Shown: positions 33,401-43,409 of the stretch, one piece after another
How positions within the stretch are numbered: position 1 is the stretch's first letter
How the letters are laid out: each line of letters starts with the position of its first letter
Source of the DNA: Amyelois transitella
Taxonomy: Eukaryota > Arthropoda > Insecta > Lepidoptera > Pyralidae
Direction: 5' to 3'
Length of the DNA stretch: 64,000 nt
Assembly: GCF_032362555.1 (NCBI RefSeq)
Contig: NC_083518.1
Location: forward strand, 6,770,501-6,834,500
The notes under the pieces: generated by a model
Databases searched by the model: none
What the model was told of the DNA's origin: nothing
What the model saw: the letters and a program-made list of their open reading frames with translations, nothing else
Made by a program: the position numbers and the translations under genes

Positions 33401-36400
33401 TTAGTGGCTTTTTGCTATTTCTTATACAAGTGTGGTTTTTGTCAATGGTGTGTTTTGATTAAAACTAAAGAATAATGTTCAGACGCATAAAAAATCGCAA
33501 GGGAACTATGATTCTTATGATCAGAGTAAGTATGGTTCACTAAAGAATCCTAATATTATTATTCAAGTTGTCCATTATTTCACTTATCGTTAAATTCTGT
33601 TGATTGATCTACGAAAGTGTAGTCAATATGTTTGTTAATACTTTATTAGTCATAACAGAACGATATAAAACATATTGTGACAAAAGTAATAATGCACAAC
33701 GGCGGACTTATCATTCGGAGGGATATTAGTTTTATCCTTTCAGGAAAATAATTTTTCTTTAATACTTATTCCGTGTTCACATGAAATTATTGTTGACAGA
33801 ATTTATCGGAATGTTCAAAAGAAGAGAAGGAGACATCAATACGCTCAATTCTCTCACTCTACGCCCACGAGTTGTTCGAGATGAAGGACTATTCAGCGTC
33901 TATGAAGGAATTTTTGAAGCTCAACACAAATCCTTCTGAGGTCATAGCGTTATTTCCAGATTTGGACGGGAAAGAGTTGAAACACAAGTTGAAAGGGGAA
34001 GACTTGCAGAATGCATTGAAAGCTTTGATCGAATATTTGTTGGAGTTAAGAAGGAGGTTTGGTGGGAGTGCGAAGATTGATGATGCCAGCGAGGCGGCAG
34101 CGGCGGCGGGCGGCCGCGACGACGGCGGCGCCAATGTGCAGCAGCAACTGGAGTTGATCGATACCACGTTGTTGAAATGTTACTTGCAGGTTCGTATGTT
34201 CTTTTTTTATATTATGTAGACATATATGTGATATACAAACATGTAGACCTATCATGTTAGTTTAGGGACGTACTGATATGTGGAGTATAAATAGTCTGTT
34301 TTGTATATACATCAGTCTTTTGTTACATAAATTACATAAATAAACAAGTAATGAAAATTAATTTTATAAAATAGGTAACTGGGAGAAGTTTAGAGAGTGA
34401 GGTGAAGGTGAGCACAAAATACCTCAAGTTGACCAAACAAATGACCAGTAAAAATAATATGACTTACCCCTTAATTGATATGTGTTATTGAGTGACTGAA
34501 GAGATAATAAACAATAATTTTTGAGCACACTTAATTTGACATATTCTACCACTAACCAAATAACATTACTAACTTTTTTAATGTATTTAATCTACTACCA
34601 ACAACCAACCAAAAAATGTTTACAACAAACATATCTAATAGTTTTTCTTTAATTTCACGAAATTTCTATTGAACCACCACATTAAAATGCTTTAATACCA
34701 TTTTATTTCAGACTAACGACGCTTTCGTGGCGTCTCTCCTCCGTCTTAACAACTGTCGGTTAGAAGATGCTGAAAAAACTTTGTTACAACATGGCAAATA
34801 CAGCGAACTCATCATATTATATCAAACGAAAGGGCAGCACACGAAAGCGCTGCAGTTGCTGAGGGAGCAAGCGAAACAGCCTGATTCTAGCTTGAAAGGA
34901 TATTCCAGGACCAAAATTTATCTACAAAATCTTGGTAATTTTACTTGTTTGTTTGACTTCTCCGTTATGTTTGGTACCGTGTGGTTTCCGGCACTTCAGA
35001 ATAGGACCACTTTCTATTCGCTATTTCACATTTCTTATGGATGTCGTAATAGGTAAATAAGGGAATAGCGATATTATCTTGTGTAGCTTTTACCATGATC
35101 CAATATGGGTAGGTCTGTAAAAGTTGTGGAGTATATAAACCTAAATTATCCAATCCAGCATAGTGGTAAAAGCTCCAGGATCCAGATAGGCGAGAAAATA
35201 ACCGGGATTTACGCCAGGACGGATAAAAAAAAGGAAGATTACTTGAATTGTTTTATTATGTTTTAAAGAAGTAAGTCGCCTTAGCCCAGCTGTATAACAA
35301 CAGTATAAATACCAATTAAAACATTTTAATACCCTTTTCTACATTTCTAGGTGCTGAACACATAAACCTAATTTTCAAATTCTCTGACTGGATTCTGAAA
35401 GAGCACCCCGAGGAAGGTCTGAAAATATTTACAGAAGACAAAGTAGAGGTGGAAAACTTGCCCCGTCCAAAAATATTAGATTTTCTATTGAGAGAACACG
35501 AATCACTGGTTATACCTTACCTGGAACACGTTATACACACGTGGAACGACACCAATTCATTATTTCATGATGCATTGGTCAGTATGTACCGGGAAAAGAT
35601 TACTGTTAAAAAAGCAAATCTAACGGAAGAGGAATTGCAACACGCAAAATCTAAATTGATAACGTTTTTGGAGAAATCGTCGCATTATACTCCAGAAAGA
35701 GTTATTTTGCATTTCCCGAATGACAGTCTGTTTGAAGAAAGGGCGATCATATTGGGGAAACTTGGAAGGCATGAGCAGACGCTTGCTATTTATGTTCAAA
35801 TCCTAGGTAAGTATTTTTTATTAAATAAATAGATAAATATATACTGGACAAATTAAACAGATTGAGTTGAGCCTCGAAATAAGTTCGAAACTTGTGTAAT
35901 TAGATACTAACTCAACTATACTATATTTTATAATAAATAATTATATAAATAAACATCCAAAACCCCGGCCGCGTACAAAAAGTTCGTTTCTCATGCCCTG
36001 GCTGGCCCAAACCGGGATCTCTGGTGTAAAGACAAGCGCACTACTGCTGCGCCACAGAGGCCGGCAAATAAAATATTATTTTAAGTTTCCAGTTGTGTAT
36101 TTAAATATATACAAACTTTTACTCGCTGTTTCGCACGCAAGAGTTTAGCGAGGTTTCCCAGAAAACTGGTTCTCATCGAGGTCTCTCTTACCTTTTACCA
36201 CCTTTTGGAAATACATTTTTGTACGAACATTGATAAAACCAGCTTTTACGCAGAGCATAGATCCAGCGGGAATTTTTCAGAAAAAAGCTTGTTTTGTGTG
36301 TCTTTGCCAAATACCATAAAAATAGGTCTTGTATTTTTTGAGATACAAATCATTTTATAATAGTAATATGGATATGGATAAATTTTCATGCGCAGGCGAC

Positions 36401-37831
36401 GTAGACAGGGCCATAAGATATTGCGAGAACATATGTCAAAGTTCAAAGGACAAGAACCAGGATGTGTACGTGATACTTATGAAGATTCTGGTCAATCCTG
36501 AACACAGCGCTCTGAGTGGACCACTGGCTAAAGTGGCTAGACATCCTGATACTGCCTCGCCAGACCTCGAGACCGCTTTGGATATTTTAGAGAAACATGG
36601 AGATAATATTTCTGTGCTCAAGGTGAGTTTTCATCCTGACAAATGTCCCAGTTATCTGTTCAGGTAAAAAGAAATAAGACGTTCCCTTAAATTAAAACCA
36701 AGGAAACACTTGTATCTTTTTTTATAAAATTGTGAATATTTATTTATTTAAAACATTATTGCACAAAAACAATGTACAAAAGCCGGACTTAATGCCGTTT
36801 GGCATTCTTTACCAGTCAACCAGCTGACCAAACAGAAAAACTTTTTAGGTGGTGCGATAAAGTGCACATGCATACTGAAAAATAAATTCCTTAAATACAT
36901 ACAAGATACATAAAATACATTATAAATACATATTCATCCATAAAATATCAAATTAGGATGACCCATTATTGATCTGCCGAAGAAAGAACCCATTCACAGC
37001 ATGTTTGAACACAGAGCGACTAGGAATAATATCTCAAATACTACTTAACGATTACCATTTCTACCACCGATTTTGTTGTCCCACAAGTTTAAAAAGTCTA
37101 ATAATCCCATATACCTTTTAAGTTCCATCGAAATCAGACCAGCGGAAAGTTTACGCGTAACAAGCATACATACATACATACAAAAAATGTATTTTTGCCC
37201 CAAGTTGATACTTTCGCTTGTTTCTCTCGCTCGGTCAATTATAATAGGATTATTTCCCCAAAATATTTTTCCAGGCTCTTTCCGTGCTTCCGGATAACGT
37301 TCTCCTGGCGAGGCTGAAGACTTTCCTGGAGTGCGCGCTCGACGGACAACTCGCCCTCAAACGGCGGACGCAAATGCTGAAAGGATTGCTTTATGCCGAA
37401 CATGTGCAGGTAATTTAGCATAAACTAATATCACCCGGGTATACCTCATTTTGACATTTCATTCACAATGAAAATATTTGACACATGTTATCTGTTAAAG
37501 ATACAGTACCTGGGTGATTAAGCGGTGCTCGGTGCGGACAAGAGCATGCAGTGCAAACGCACTTTGTAATAAAAATTATTAAAAGATTTTGTCAGGTCGT
37601 TATATTTCTATAAGACGCATCTCGTCACTACATTTTGAGCTATACATTTTTAGTATTTATATTTTTCTTCCCCAGGTACAAGAACTGAAACAGTTTCACG
37701 AGTCGAAGAGTGTTGTTATCAACGATTACAACGTATGTCCTGTCTGCAAGAAACGCTTCGGAAACCAGAGCGCGTTCGTGAGGTATCCCAACGGGGACAT
37801 CGTACATTACTCGTGTAGACTCGACAAGTAG
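27424..37831 (+). CDS. Vps39: VPS39/Vam6-like HOPS subunit
   Basis: Tethering subunit of the HOPS complex, which links Rab7-positive late endosomes/lysosomes before SNARE fusion. Thirteen exons: 27424-27493, 27933-28094, 28788-28915, 29412-29615, 30035-30221, 30616-30733, 31037-31163, 33800-34189, 34712-34934, 35351-35806, 36396-36622, 37275-37409, 37676-37831. They join in frame to 860 residues (human about 875-886). The start MHEAYEVSPLLTVTVQIEAI mirrors human MHDAFEPVPILEKLPLQI. The N-terminal citron-homology/beta-propeller part includes GNLLLGTRQGHLLMYSL and ENICVGFKSEYTLYD. The middle has LKCYLQ|TNDAFVASLLRLNN and SELIILY (Vps39 domain 1). The C-terminus has CPVCKKRF...RYPNGDIVHYSC, the zinc-binding Vps39 domain 2 (Cys830, Cys833, His853, Cys856). 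An Ala/Gly-rich insert near residues 427-440 looks lineage-specific. Confidence 0.96.
27640..27740 (-). repeat. Degraded Helitron-like fragment
   Basis: GGAAACTAGCTTTCGCCTGCG on the + strand is the reverse complement of a 3' end CGCAGGCGAAAGCTAG, and is followed by sequence like AGTATCATGAAGATTGGTTC. It is short and diverged, and lies in VPS39 intron 1. Confidence 0.45.
28330..28665 (+). repeat. R2 tRNA-derived SINE copy
   Basis: The head GAGTGTTTGTGGTCAAATTG ... AAGCACAGGTTTGAGTCC parallels the head at 59041 and has a box-B-like GGTTTGAGTCC. Then come CTAACTGATGTTCTTAGGG, AAACTTGCACATTCATACAA and AACCTGACACTGAGTGAATC, and GAGAGGTGAGGATGTAA at the 3' end. It lies in VPS39 intron 2. Confidence 0.7.
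30388..30548 (+). repeat. R1 repeat in VPS39 intron 5
   Basis: Shares TTCTTCTAGGCGATGGGCTC, AACCTGTCACTATCTGAAT, CCAAACAGCTGAATGTG and GATGAAGACGTGATTATTG with R1. Confidence 0.75.
30811..31005 (+). repeat. R1 repeat in VPS39 intron 6
   Basis: Shares CCGTGTGTTTTCTAGCAC, AATAGGACCACTCCATATCC, GTAAAAGGCGACTAAG, AACCTGTCACTATTTTAATT and GGCGTGATTATATA with R1. Part of the 3' end is rearranged. Confidence 0.75.
31248..31480 (+). repeat. R1 repeat in VPS39 intron 7
   Basis: Runs from GCCGTGTGGTTGAAAATAG through CCCATGGATGTCGTAAAAAA, GATGAACTAGCAACCAGTC and AGAACGTGGCC to AAAAGGTGATTATATGTGTG. This is a nearly full-length R1 body. Confidence 0.8.
32190..32270 (+). repeat. R1 3' fragment
   Basis: TTGAACGTGACTTTGAATC, TTTTCGAGACTGTTGATTCT and GTCTACCCCGTTACGGATA are the R1 3' end. 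It lies in VPS39 intron 7, just left of the pogo-like element. Confidence 0.65.
32460..33123 (+). mobile_element. Pogo/Tigger-like DNA transposon, internally deleted
   Basis: The element has terminal inverted repeats CAGTAGAATCCG at the left and CGGATTCCACTG at the right (one mismatch), flanked on both sides by TA (32458-32459, 33124-33125), the pogo/Tc1-mariner target duplication. Subterminal copies of TTTAGTACGACTTC and TTATAACGACG recur near both ends. The only ORF encodes the N-terminal HTH of a pogo/CENP-B-type transposase; the DDE catalytic part is missing. The length is 664 bp. It is inserted in VPS39 intron 7. Confidence 0.85.
32801..33028 (+). pseudogene. Truncated pogo-type transposase (HTH only)
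   Basis: 75 codons beginning MAKRKSFSIEEKSFILQRLE, continuing EAGESNVTIAKELGVNHSTI and STIKKNK. This is the PSQ/CENP-B N-terminal helix-turn-helix typical of pogo/Tigger transposases, which bind the element ends. After KNKHKIEP the frame runs into unrelated AT-rich tail sequence and stops. No DDE domain remains, so it cannot be an active transposase, although the HTH itself looks intact. Confidence 0.75.
34977..35056 (+). repeat. R1 5' fragment in VPS39 intron 9
   Basis: ACCGTGTGGTTTCCGGCACT, AATAGGACCACTTTCTATTC and TTATGGATGTCGTAATAGG match the R1 5' half. Confidence 0.7.
35090..35240 (+). repeat. R2 3' fragment in VPS39 intron 9
   Basis: Contains CCATGATCCAATATGGGTAGG and, at the end, AACCGGGATTTACGCCAGGA, the R2 3' terminus seen also at 60595-60620. 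Confidence 0.6.
35830..36066 (-). mobile_element. R3 tRNA-derived SINE, near full length
   Basis: On the - strand the element starts GGCCTCTGTGGCGCAGCAG, with a perfect pol III box A (TGGCGCAGCAG). A degenerate box B (GGTTTGGGCC) follows about 35 nt later. It then continues into the family body (CCAGGGCATGAGAAACG, AGTTAGTATCT, TTCGAGGCTCAACTCAATC). Copies at 59930 and 59252 keep a better box B. It is inserted just downstream of VPS39 exon 10, within intron 10. Confidence 0.8.
36730..37060 (-). repeat. LINE 3'-end fragment in VPS39 intron 11
   Basis: TTTATTTAAAACATTATTGC, ACAAAAGCCGGACTTAATGC and CATTCTTTACCAGTCAACCA are in the order of a common lepidopteran non-LTR retrotransposon 3' end read in reverse. 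It ends before 37080, where another tail (CCATCGAAATCAGACCAGCG ... CATACATACATACATA) begins. Confidence 0.55.
37120..37185 (+). repeat. Retroelement/Helitron-type tail
   Basis: ATCGAAATCAGACCAGCGGA, TTTACGCGTAACAAGCATAC and a CATACATACATA run resemble the ...GTCCAGTAGTTTTTGCGTGA... GTAACAAACATACATACATA tail common in moth repeats. Confidence 0.5.
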
Positions 37832-38930
37832 ACACGTCCGTTACTATTATGCGAGCAATGTACGCCAACCTCGTTGAGATCTCGATAGTAATACAGGGTG
37901 ATTTGAAGTACACAAGTAATATCCCAGGACCAGATGGTTATTAAAAAAAAAAAAATCTATGATTTCTCAATCTCAATAATATGTATGTAATTGTTTTAAA
38001 TTTTATATCGTTATGTCGTAACATTTTTAAGTCTGTTCTGTCAAAGGACCATGCGTGAAGCGATGATAACTTTTGCGAATAACTTATTTGAATGATAAGG
38101 TTTTTATCGGTAATTAATACTTATGTATTTAAGAAATTAAAAACTGTGAATTACCAAACGTGTATCTTGTCCTGTGAGGTTGTCGATGTATTACGAGTGA
38201 CCCTGCATATTATTAATCAATAGTAGAATAAGCTAGTTTGATGAACCCGTAGAAAAATATTTGCTTGAAAGAAACAAAGGTGTAGGCCGAACGATGTATA
38301 GGGGTATGTATCCCAGTCGTCGAGAAATAACAATTTTTACAGCTGTCAGATATTTTTTTTCGGAAATATTAAACGTTTGTCTTGTAATATTTTCCTTTTT
38401 TTATAAATGTTTGTTTCTTTATAGTTCTTTATGTTTTCGTTGATAAGCGGGAGTGTTGAAGAGTATTACAATACCGGATTTCGATATTATACCAAACGTT
38501 ACCAATCTGATGAGATTAAGATAGGTACTGTTTGGATAAACATTAAGCCATCCAGTTGAACTGGAAAATTAGTGACTGGACCATGACGTACGTATCATTT
38601 ACAGAAGATATACAAAAATTGAAAGGTGTCAATTTACATTTATCATTTAGTTCTGCTGGCAACACCGGCTTCTTATTTCTGGACGACTATTTTTAAGTGA
38701 AATATGAATGTACACGGCTTGCATTTTTTAAATTTCATATAATCAAAGACGACGTCCAAAAGTAGCTAAACCAAGAAGTTTGTAGAATACCTATTTCATA
38801 TGGTATTTAGGTTTTTTTATGTGAAATTTTATGTATGTATGTAAGTCGTTGTACAGTGGAATTTGTGTAGATATAGTGTGATATTCTCATGTAAAATATA
38901 TACTATGTAATCAGTGTATAAATAAAACTA
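37832..38930 (+). other. VPS39 3' UTR and poly(A) signal
   Basis: AT-rich sequence after the TAG at 37829-37831. The best poly(A) signal is AATAAA at 38921-38926 (GTATAAATAAAACTATCA), giving a 3' UTR of about 1.1 kb. No open frame here looks coding. Confidence 0.5.
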
Positions 38931-38969
38931 TCATAGCAAGTTATGAAATAAGTACATTTCTTTTATTTA

Positions 38970-39120
38970 ATACTAGCTTTCGTCTGTGGCTCCGCCTGCG
39001 TAAAAAGTACCCTCTGACCTCCGTTCTCCACACTATGTTTATGCAAAATTCGTTCTTGGCGTTCGGTTCAGTGGTTTTGACGAGATGGACAAAATATTTC
39101 ACATTTATAGTATGGATGGA
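38970..39120 (-). mobile_element. Short Helitron-like fragment
   Basis: The + strand reads ATACTAGCTTTCGTCTGTGG then CTCCGCCTGCG, the reverse complement of a ...CGCAGGCGGAG...ACGAAAGCTAG end. The other side, ACATTTATAGTATGGAT, is the reverse of an ATCCATACTATAAATG start. This is a small two-ended relative of the element at 2430. Confidence 0.55.
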
Positions 39121-39469
39121 TATCTGTCAATTAAAAAAAATGTAAAATCAGAGGACGTTGCTCTATGTTGTCTACCTCGTAAGGGATATCATATGTATGT
39201 ATGTTGCACGAAAGTTTCGCAATTCATTTTGGAGAAATTGAAAAAATCAATTTGTATTGATAAAATGTCTCAGACGTTCTTTGGTGAGTGGTAAGAGATT
39301 CCAAAGATAAAATTAGACGGCGAGACAACTCTTAAAATAAAATTTTGTTTGTAGATATTTACTCGTTTTAATCTAAAGGCGCATTCTCACAAATTGTTCC
39401 TGAAAAGATTTTATCGGTCTAGTTCAGGGTACATTTTGCATGACCTAGTTCCTCGTCATACTTCTGGTG

Positions 39470-39650
39470 TTGGCCCGATGGGTCCTCCCTGGGGATAGTC
39501 TGGAATTCCCGTGACCATGCTACCAGGGGAAGGAACCCGGGGTACGCCTTTAAACCATGCTACTGAATTTGGTAAGTGGGTTTTTACACGTGACTTCGTA
39601 ACCTTTGCAGAGTAATCTCACCCGTATTGTAGCATGCTTGTTTAGTTGTC
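39470..39650 (-). repeat. R2 SINE fragment
   Basis: CCCGGGGTACGCCTTTAAACC, AATTTGGTAAGTGGGTTTTT and ACACGTGACTTCGTAACCT follow the R2 order on the - strand. Confidence 0.6.
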
Positions 39651-40294
39651 TGAATGTTCAGCGACTCTTTAACGATATAAACGATAACAATGGTCACCCG
39701 TAACCGTTGTCTGTTTCATTTGGTTTTCAGAAGACTGAACACTGTTAAAAGCGACTGTTTACATTGAATAATACGAGTGCTGCTGCCAGACCCGTAATAA
39801 GTTACCATGAAAGTATGTACTTAAGTACAATTTTGCTTTGTTATTATGAGAATAATGTCCTTATTCCGTTTCCTCGTGCGGGCAAATATTTGTATTTGAT
39901 TTGTACCTACTTGTAAATACATAGGTATTGCAAATCATAAACTATAAAATTGATATGGTAATTGTAAAATGGGAAATGTCTCTAGAAACTAATACGAGTC
40001 CTCTTGTCTAAATATGGAATATACTTATTTCAATGATATTCCTGTTGATAAAAAAAGGCGAAATCATCCGCTGATATAAATGCGACTTTTACTAAGGTGT
40101 CAACACAAGTCTTAATATCGTCTACATTAATAATTCATTGAATATTTAATTGGGTAAATTTATAGGGAGCATTTCACAATTGAGTAGTTATAAAAAATAT
40201 TCTAATTAAGTTCATTTCTTTCTTTTTCTAATATTTATAACTAACACGGCTTTTAGTAACACTTCTAAATAGGAACGCGGACTTGGAAAAACCT

Positions 40295-40328
40295 AATCCT
40301 ATGACCAATTATAATTGGTCATAGGATT
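40295..40328. repeat. Perfect 34-bp palindrome
   Basis: AATCCTATGACCAATTA followed immediately by its exact reverse complement TAATTGGTCATAGGATT, with no loop. The symmetry continues outward with AAAAACCT / GGGTTTTT (one mismatch) to 40287-40336. Confidence 0.95.
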
Positions 40329-40739
40329 GGGTTTTTATATGATTATCATATGGCCAATGACCTATCGAAAAGGGACAAAAACTAAAATGTTAAGACAAGT
40401 TCTTTATACAACTACCTACATTGCCAATAATTTACGACAGTCTTGAACTAAAGGAAGTGTCTAAAAAATATAGGTATTTAAATAGATAATATCGATAGAC
40501 AATGGCGATAATTATGAAATACATATACTCTTATCCATATCCATGTAGGTACTCGTTCTTACGTGGTCGTCGTACGTTTCAAATTCAATAGCTCAATTGA
40601 GTATAGAACATAGATACTTCTTGCTTCCATGGTGGTCTGGGAGCGAATAAAAAAACCGATCTATCCCACTAGTCACAACACAACATAGTGTGTTCCAGCT
40701 GCAGATTGTAAAAGCCAATTAAGGGAAAGGATTTTAAAA

Positions 40740-40893
40740 CTTGGGATTATTTTTGAATGATGGCATCTGAGATGATTTGAATCTTAATGCTATCATTAAG
40801 CCATACGATAAAACTCAACTTGGTCTTTTAGTCTTTTCGAGACTTTTGGCTCTGTCTACCCCGTTAGTGGTACAGACGTCATTATATGTATGT
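40740..40893 (+). repeat. R1 repeat, 3' half
   Basis: AACTTGGGATTATTTTTGAA, TGATTTGAATCTTAATGC, CTTTTCGAGACTTTTGGCTC and GTCTACCCCGTTAGTGG match R1, ending in ATATGTATGTACG. Confidence 0.75.
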
Positions 40894-41097
40894 ACGTGGA
40901 ACATCCTTGGCAGTCTTCGGTTATGGTTTCGTCTACACTTAATCACTTAGCGATGACGGGTACGTTTACCGCCTAATTACCGGCGATATAATTATTATCA
41001 GATCGGTGTGAACGCACCCGCACCTATGACGCGTGGTGACGCAAGCCCGCGTCGGCGCCGCCGAAGCAGAGGCGTACCTTGCGCCGGTCAGCTGTTC

Positions 41098-41170
41098 GCC
41101 TCTGTGGCCCAATGGATAAGGCATCGGCCTCCTAAGCCGAGGATTGTGGGTTCGAGTCCCACCAGAGGTA
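41098..41170 (+). tRNA. tRNA-Arg (anticodon CCT)
   Basis: A 73-nt cloverleaf. The acceptor stem GCCTCTG pairs with CAGAGGT, with discriminator A. The D arm is GGCCCAATGGATAAGGC. The anticodon stem TCGGC/GCCGA encloses the loop CTCCTAA (anticodon CCT, reading AGG). The T arm is GTGGGTTCGAGTCCCAC. No intron is present. Box B is the consensus GGTTCGAGTCC and box A is TGGCCCAATGG. A T run at 41180-41184 is the pol III terminator. The whole structure agrees with the animal tRNA-Arg-CCT. Confidence 0.97.
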
Positions 41171-41179
41171 TGCCACGCC

Positions 41180-41184
41180 TTTTT
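41180..41184 (+). terminator. Pol III terminator of tRNA-Arg
   Basis: Five T residues ten bases after the tRNA 3' end, the normal RNA polymerase III stop. Confidence 0.85.
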
Positions 41185-42400
41185 GTAAAAGTCTTTGAGT
41201 TAATTAAAAGTTATTGTTAATCAGATTCTTATTTGAAATGTCAATTAGAGCATATTGATTGCGAAATTAGAGATCTTCCTATTTCTTCTTCATAAGAGTA
41301 ATTTTATACATTTTAATTTGGAGACATTTTCATCACATTAACTTAGGATTTTCCGTATTCTTTTCAGATTCCTATATAGGTAATATATTCCAATAAGATT
41401 AATTTCTAATAAAATAAAAAAGTTAAATATCGCAAACTGATACCTATAATTTCGAAGTATTATGTAGAATAGTGTTCGGGAAAGAAGACGATTGTTGATT
41501 GATTATATCTATCAATTAAAAAATTGTTATACAATCAATGGACATATCTATATATAAAGCGCCTGATGTAGTTCTCATGCAATCTTAAATTTTGATAAGT
41601 TTATTGATTAGAACAAAAGAAGGGATTTTACCAAGTAGAAGATGTAGTCTGCCTTTTGTGTTTTTATGTGAATGTGAAAACGGTGGGCTTTTATGTGCCT
41701 ATATAGAAAATGAAGATATTGTCAACTATATAATTTTATTTATTTCTTAGACAATGCTTTTTTAATCGGAAACTTTATGATATTTTTGAAGCAAAATACA
41801 TTGGCCGATTTATTTATTCTTTATTAATGTAACAATTACAATTTGTATAATAGGTTAATAGCAGATTGTTAGATTTCGTGATATAATACCTAGACATCAT
41901 CATCCTCGTGACAATCGCCTTGGGCAATACACTAACAAAAAGCAAAGAAACTAATTTAGTTACTTGTTAATGGTACCTACAATTAAAACTCTTTAAAATA
42001 ATCCCAATTATTGGGCACATAGGTAAGAATATAGTAGTATATTAAATGTTTAACAAAATTTTTTTCATGATTGAAAATTTTGACTTATTGAAATTTAGTT
42101 GAATGAAGACATATTTTTTTTCTTAATAAAAAACAACGTATGCTGTTTTTCGCAAAAATTTAATCAATTCATAGAACATTATGACGTTCTTATTGTAACT
42201 AGGTACTAGATTAAATGCGATTCTGGGTTACCGCTGTAAAATTTTGATAACAACGTATTTCTATCATGTTTTGCGGGTATCACCTGTCATTCCAGGATTT
42301 CATAACACGACAATGGCACGTTTTATCGATATAATATTACATCTGACACAGATAAAGATATCTACAATATTGGCGTCGATGTGCGTCGGTGTGTGTTGTT
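41185..42400. other. Intergenic, no gene recognised
   Basis: AT-rich DNA between the tRNA and the candidate exon at 42670. No repeat family member was recognised. Confidence 0.4.
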
Positions 42401-42402
42401 GA

Positions 42403-42410
42403 TATAAAAG
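42403..42410 (+). promoter_or_regulatory. Possible TATA box
   Basis: TATAAAAG, a good TATA match, 260 nt upstream of the ATG at 42670. A start about 30 nt downstream would give a 5' leader of about 240 nt. No transcript evidence exists; it is weak on its own. Confidence 0.3.
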
Positions 42411-42669
42411 TGTATATCGCGGGGAAAGCTGGTAGATATGATAACAGTACAATTTTATTGATAAGACCCTATGAGCCATCGATCAGTCGATATGATCAGT
42501 CCCTTGGTGACTCCTCATGTAACATATCGCTATCTAGGGAATTAAAAACTGTTTTGGGCACTTATCGACGGAGATTTCGGGCAATAAATATAAAGATTAT
42601 GCAAATTATCTTTGACTGATTAATTTTAAGTAAACAAAAGGTGTAGTGATTACTGTTGAGAAGTGTATA

Positions 42670-42821
42670 ATGAGAATGATGGGTGATGGTGAGATGGGTT
42701 ACGGGGACTATTACAACTACGACAACAGCTGGGCGGTGGTCCCCCCGGACTACGGGCCGGATCCCAACTACCAGGTGCGGCAGCAGCAGATCGAGGAGGA
42801 TTACAGATACAATTCCTATGC
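42670..42821 (+). CDS. Candidate coding exon, Tyr/Asp/Gln-rich, start of unknown gene or of vnd
   Basis: ATG opens a GC-rich 50-codon stretch beginning MRMMGDGEMGYGDYYNYDNS, followed by WAVVPPDYGPDPNYQVRQQQ and IEEDYRYNSY. It ends at a perfect donor (GC|GTAAGT), phase 2. Tyr makes up about a fifth of the residues. Codon choice and GC content stand out from the AT-rich flanks, which argues for real coding sequence. I recognise no family. Phase 2 fits either of two acceptors before the vnd exon (50436 or 50442), so it may encode the vnd N-terminus through a 7.6-kb intron. It may equally begin another gene whose remaining exons I did not find. Confidence 0.5.
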
Positions 42822-43196
42822 GTAAGTTGACCATTTTTTCAGGAAGATATTTTGCTGGACTTATTGCTGTTGATATGTCGTGTGTATAGAGAGCGCAGCC
42901 AAGCTGAGATATAATTTTATTCAATCATCTATGTAATAACCTTCGACAAATTACTTACTTATTTAAATACACCTACCTACTTATTGATCACCCAAAGCAC
43001 ACTTTTTTAAAATCTTTATTTAATTAAGGGACTTTTGTCTTTAAGACATGAGAATCGAGACATGCCTGTTACCACTATTGCCAGAGGCGCATCGAGCCAG
43101 ATATTGTATCGCGCTTTTACTATCCGAGCAAATAAGAATTTCAACCCAACTGTAGCAATGATTTCAAGCGTCATTACACATATTCTATCTTTTACA

Positions 43197-43409
43197 TTAA
43201 CACTTATTTAAGGATGGATAATAATAAGCTGCTCCCTGTTTATCTTTATTTTTTGATCCATCTGTAAATATCACATGCCAGTCATTGTATTTTATCTGAA
43301 GCTCACCGATGACACAACACCTCAGTGTATCGCCTAAATAGGTGTGTTTGGAACTTCTAATACTGTCCAATTCACTAACATCTATACGACAAAGCCACTT
43401 TCTACACAT
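43197..43409 (-). pseudogene. Non-LTR retrotransposon RNase H remnant
   Basis: On the - strand a 70-codon frame contains WHVIFTDGSKNKDKQGAAYY, the start of the RNase H domain in R1/I/Jockey-type LINE polyproteins (usual pattern: ..YTDGSK....G.A..). The first catalytic Asp of the domain is kept. The frame ends after NKC and no reverse transcriptase was recognised next to it, so this is a fragment. Confidence 0.65.

Larger units (their letters stand above)
39660..41097. other. Intergenic left of tRNA-Arg
   Basis: AT-rich intergenic DNA. It holds a perfect 34-bp palindrome at 40295-40328 and an R1 3' copy at 40740-40893. Positions 40950-41097 become GC-rich towards the tRNA gene. Confidence 0.5.
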
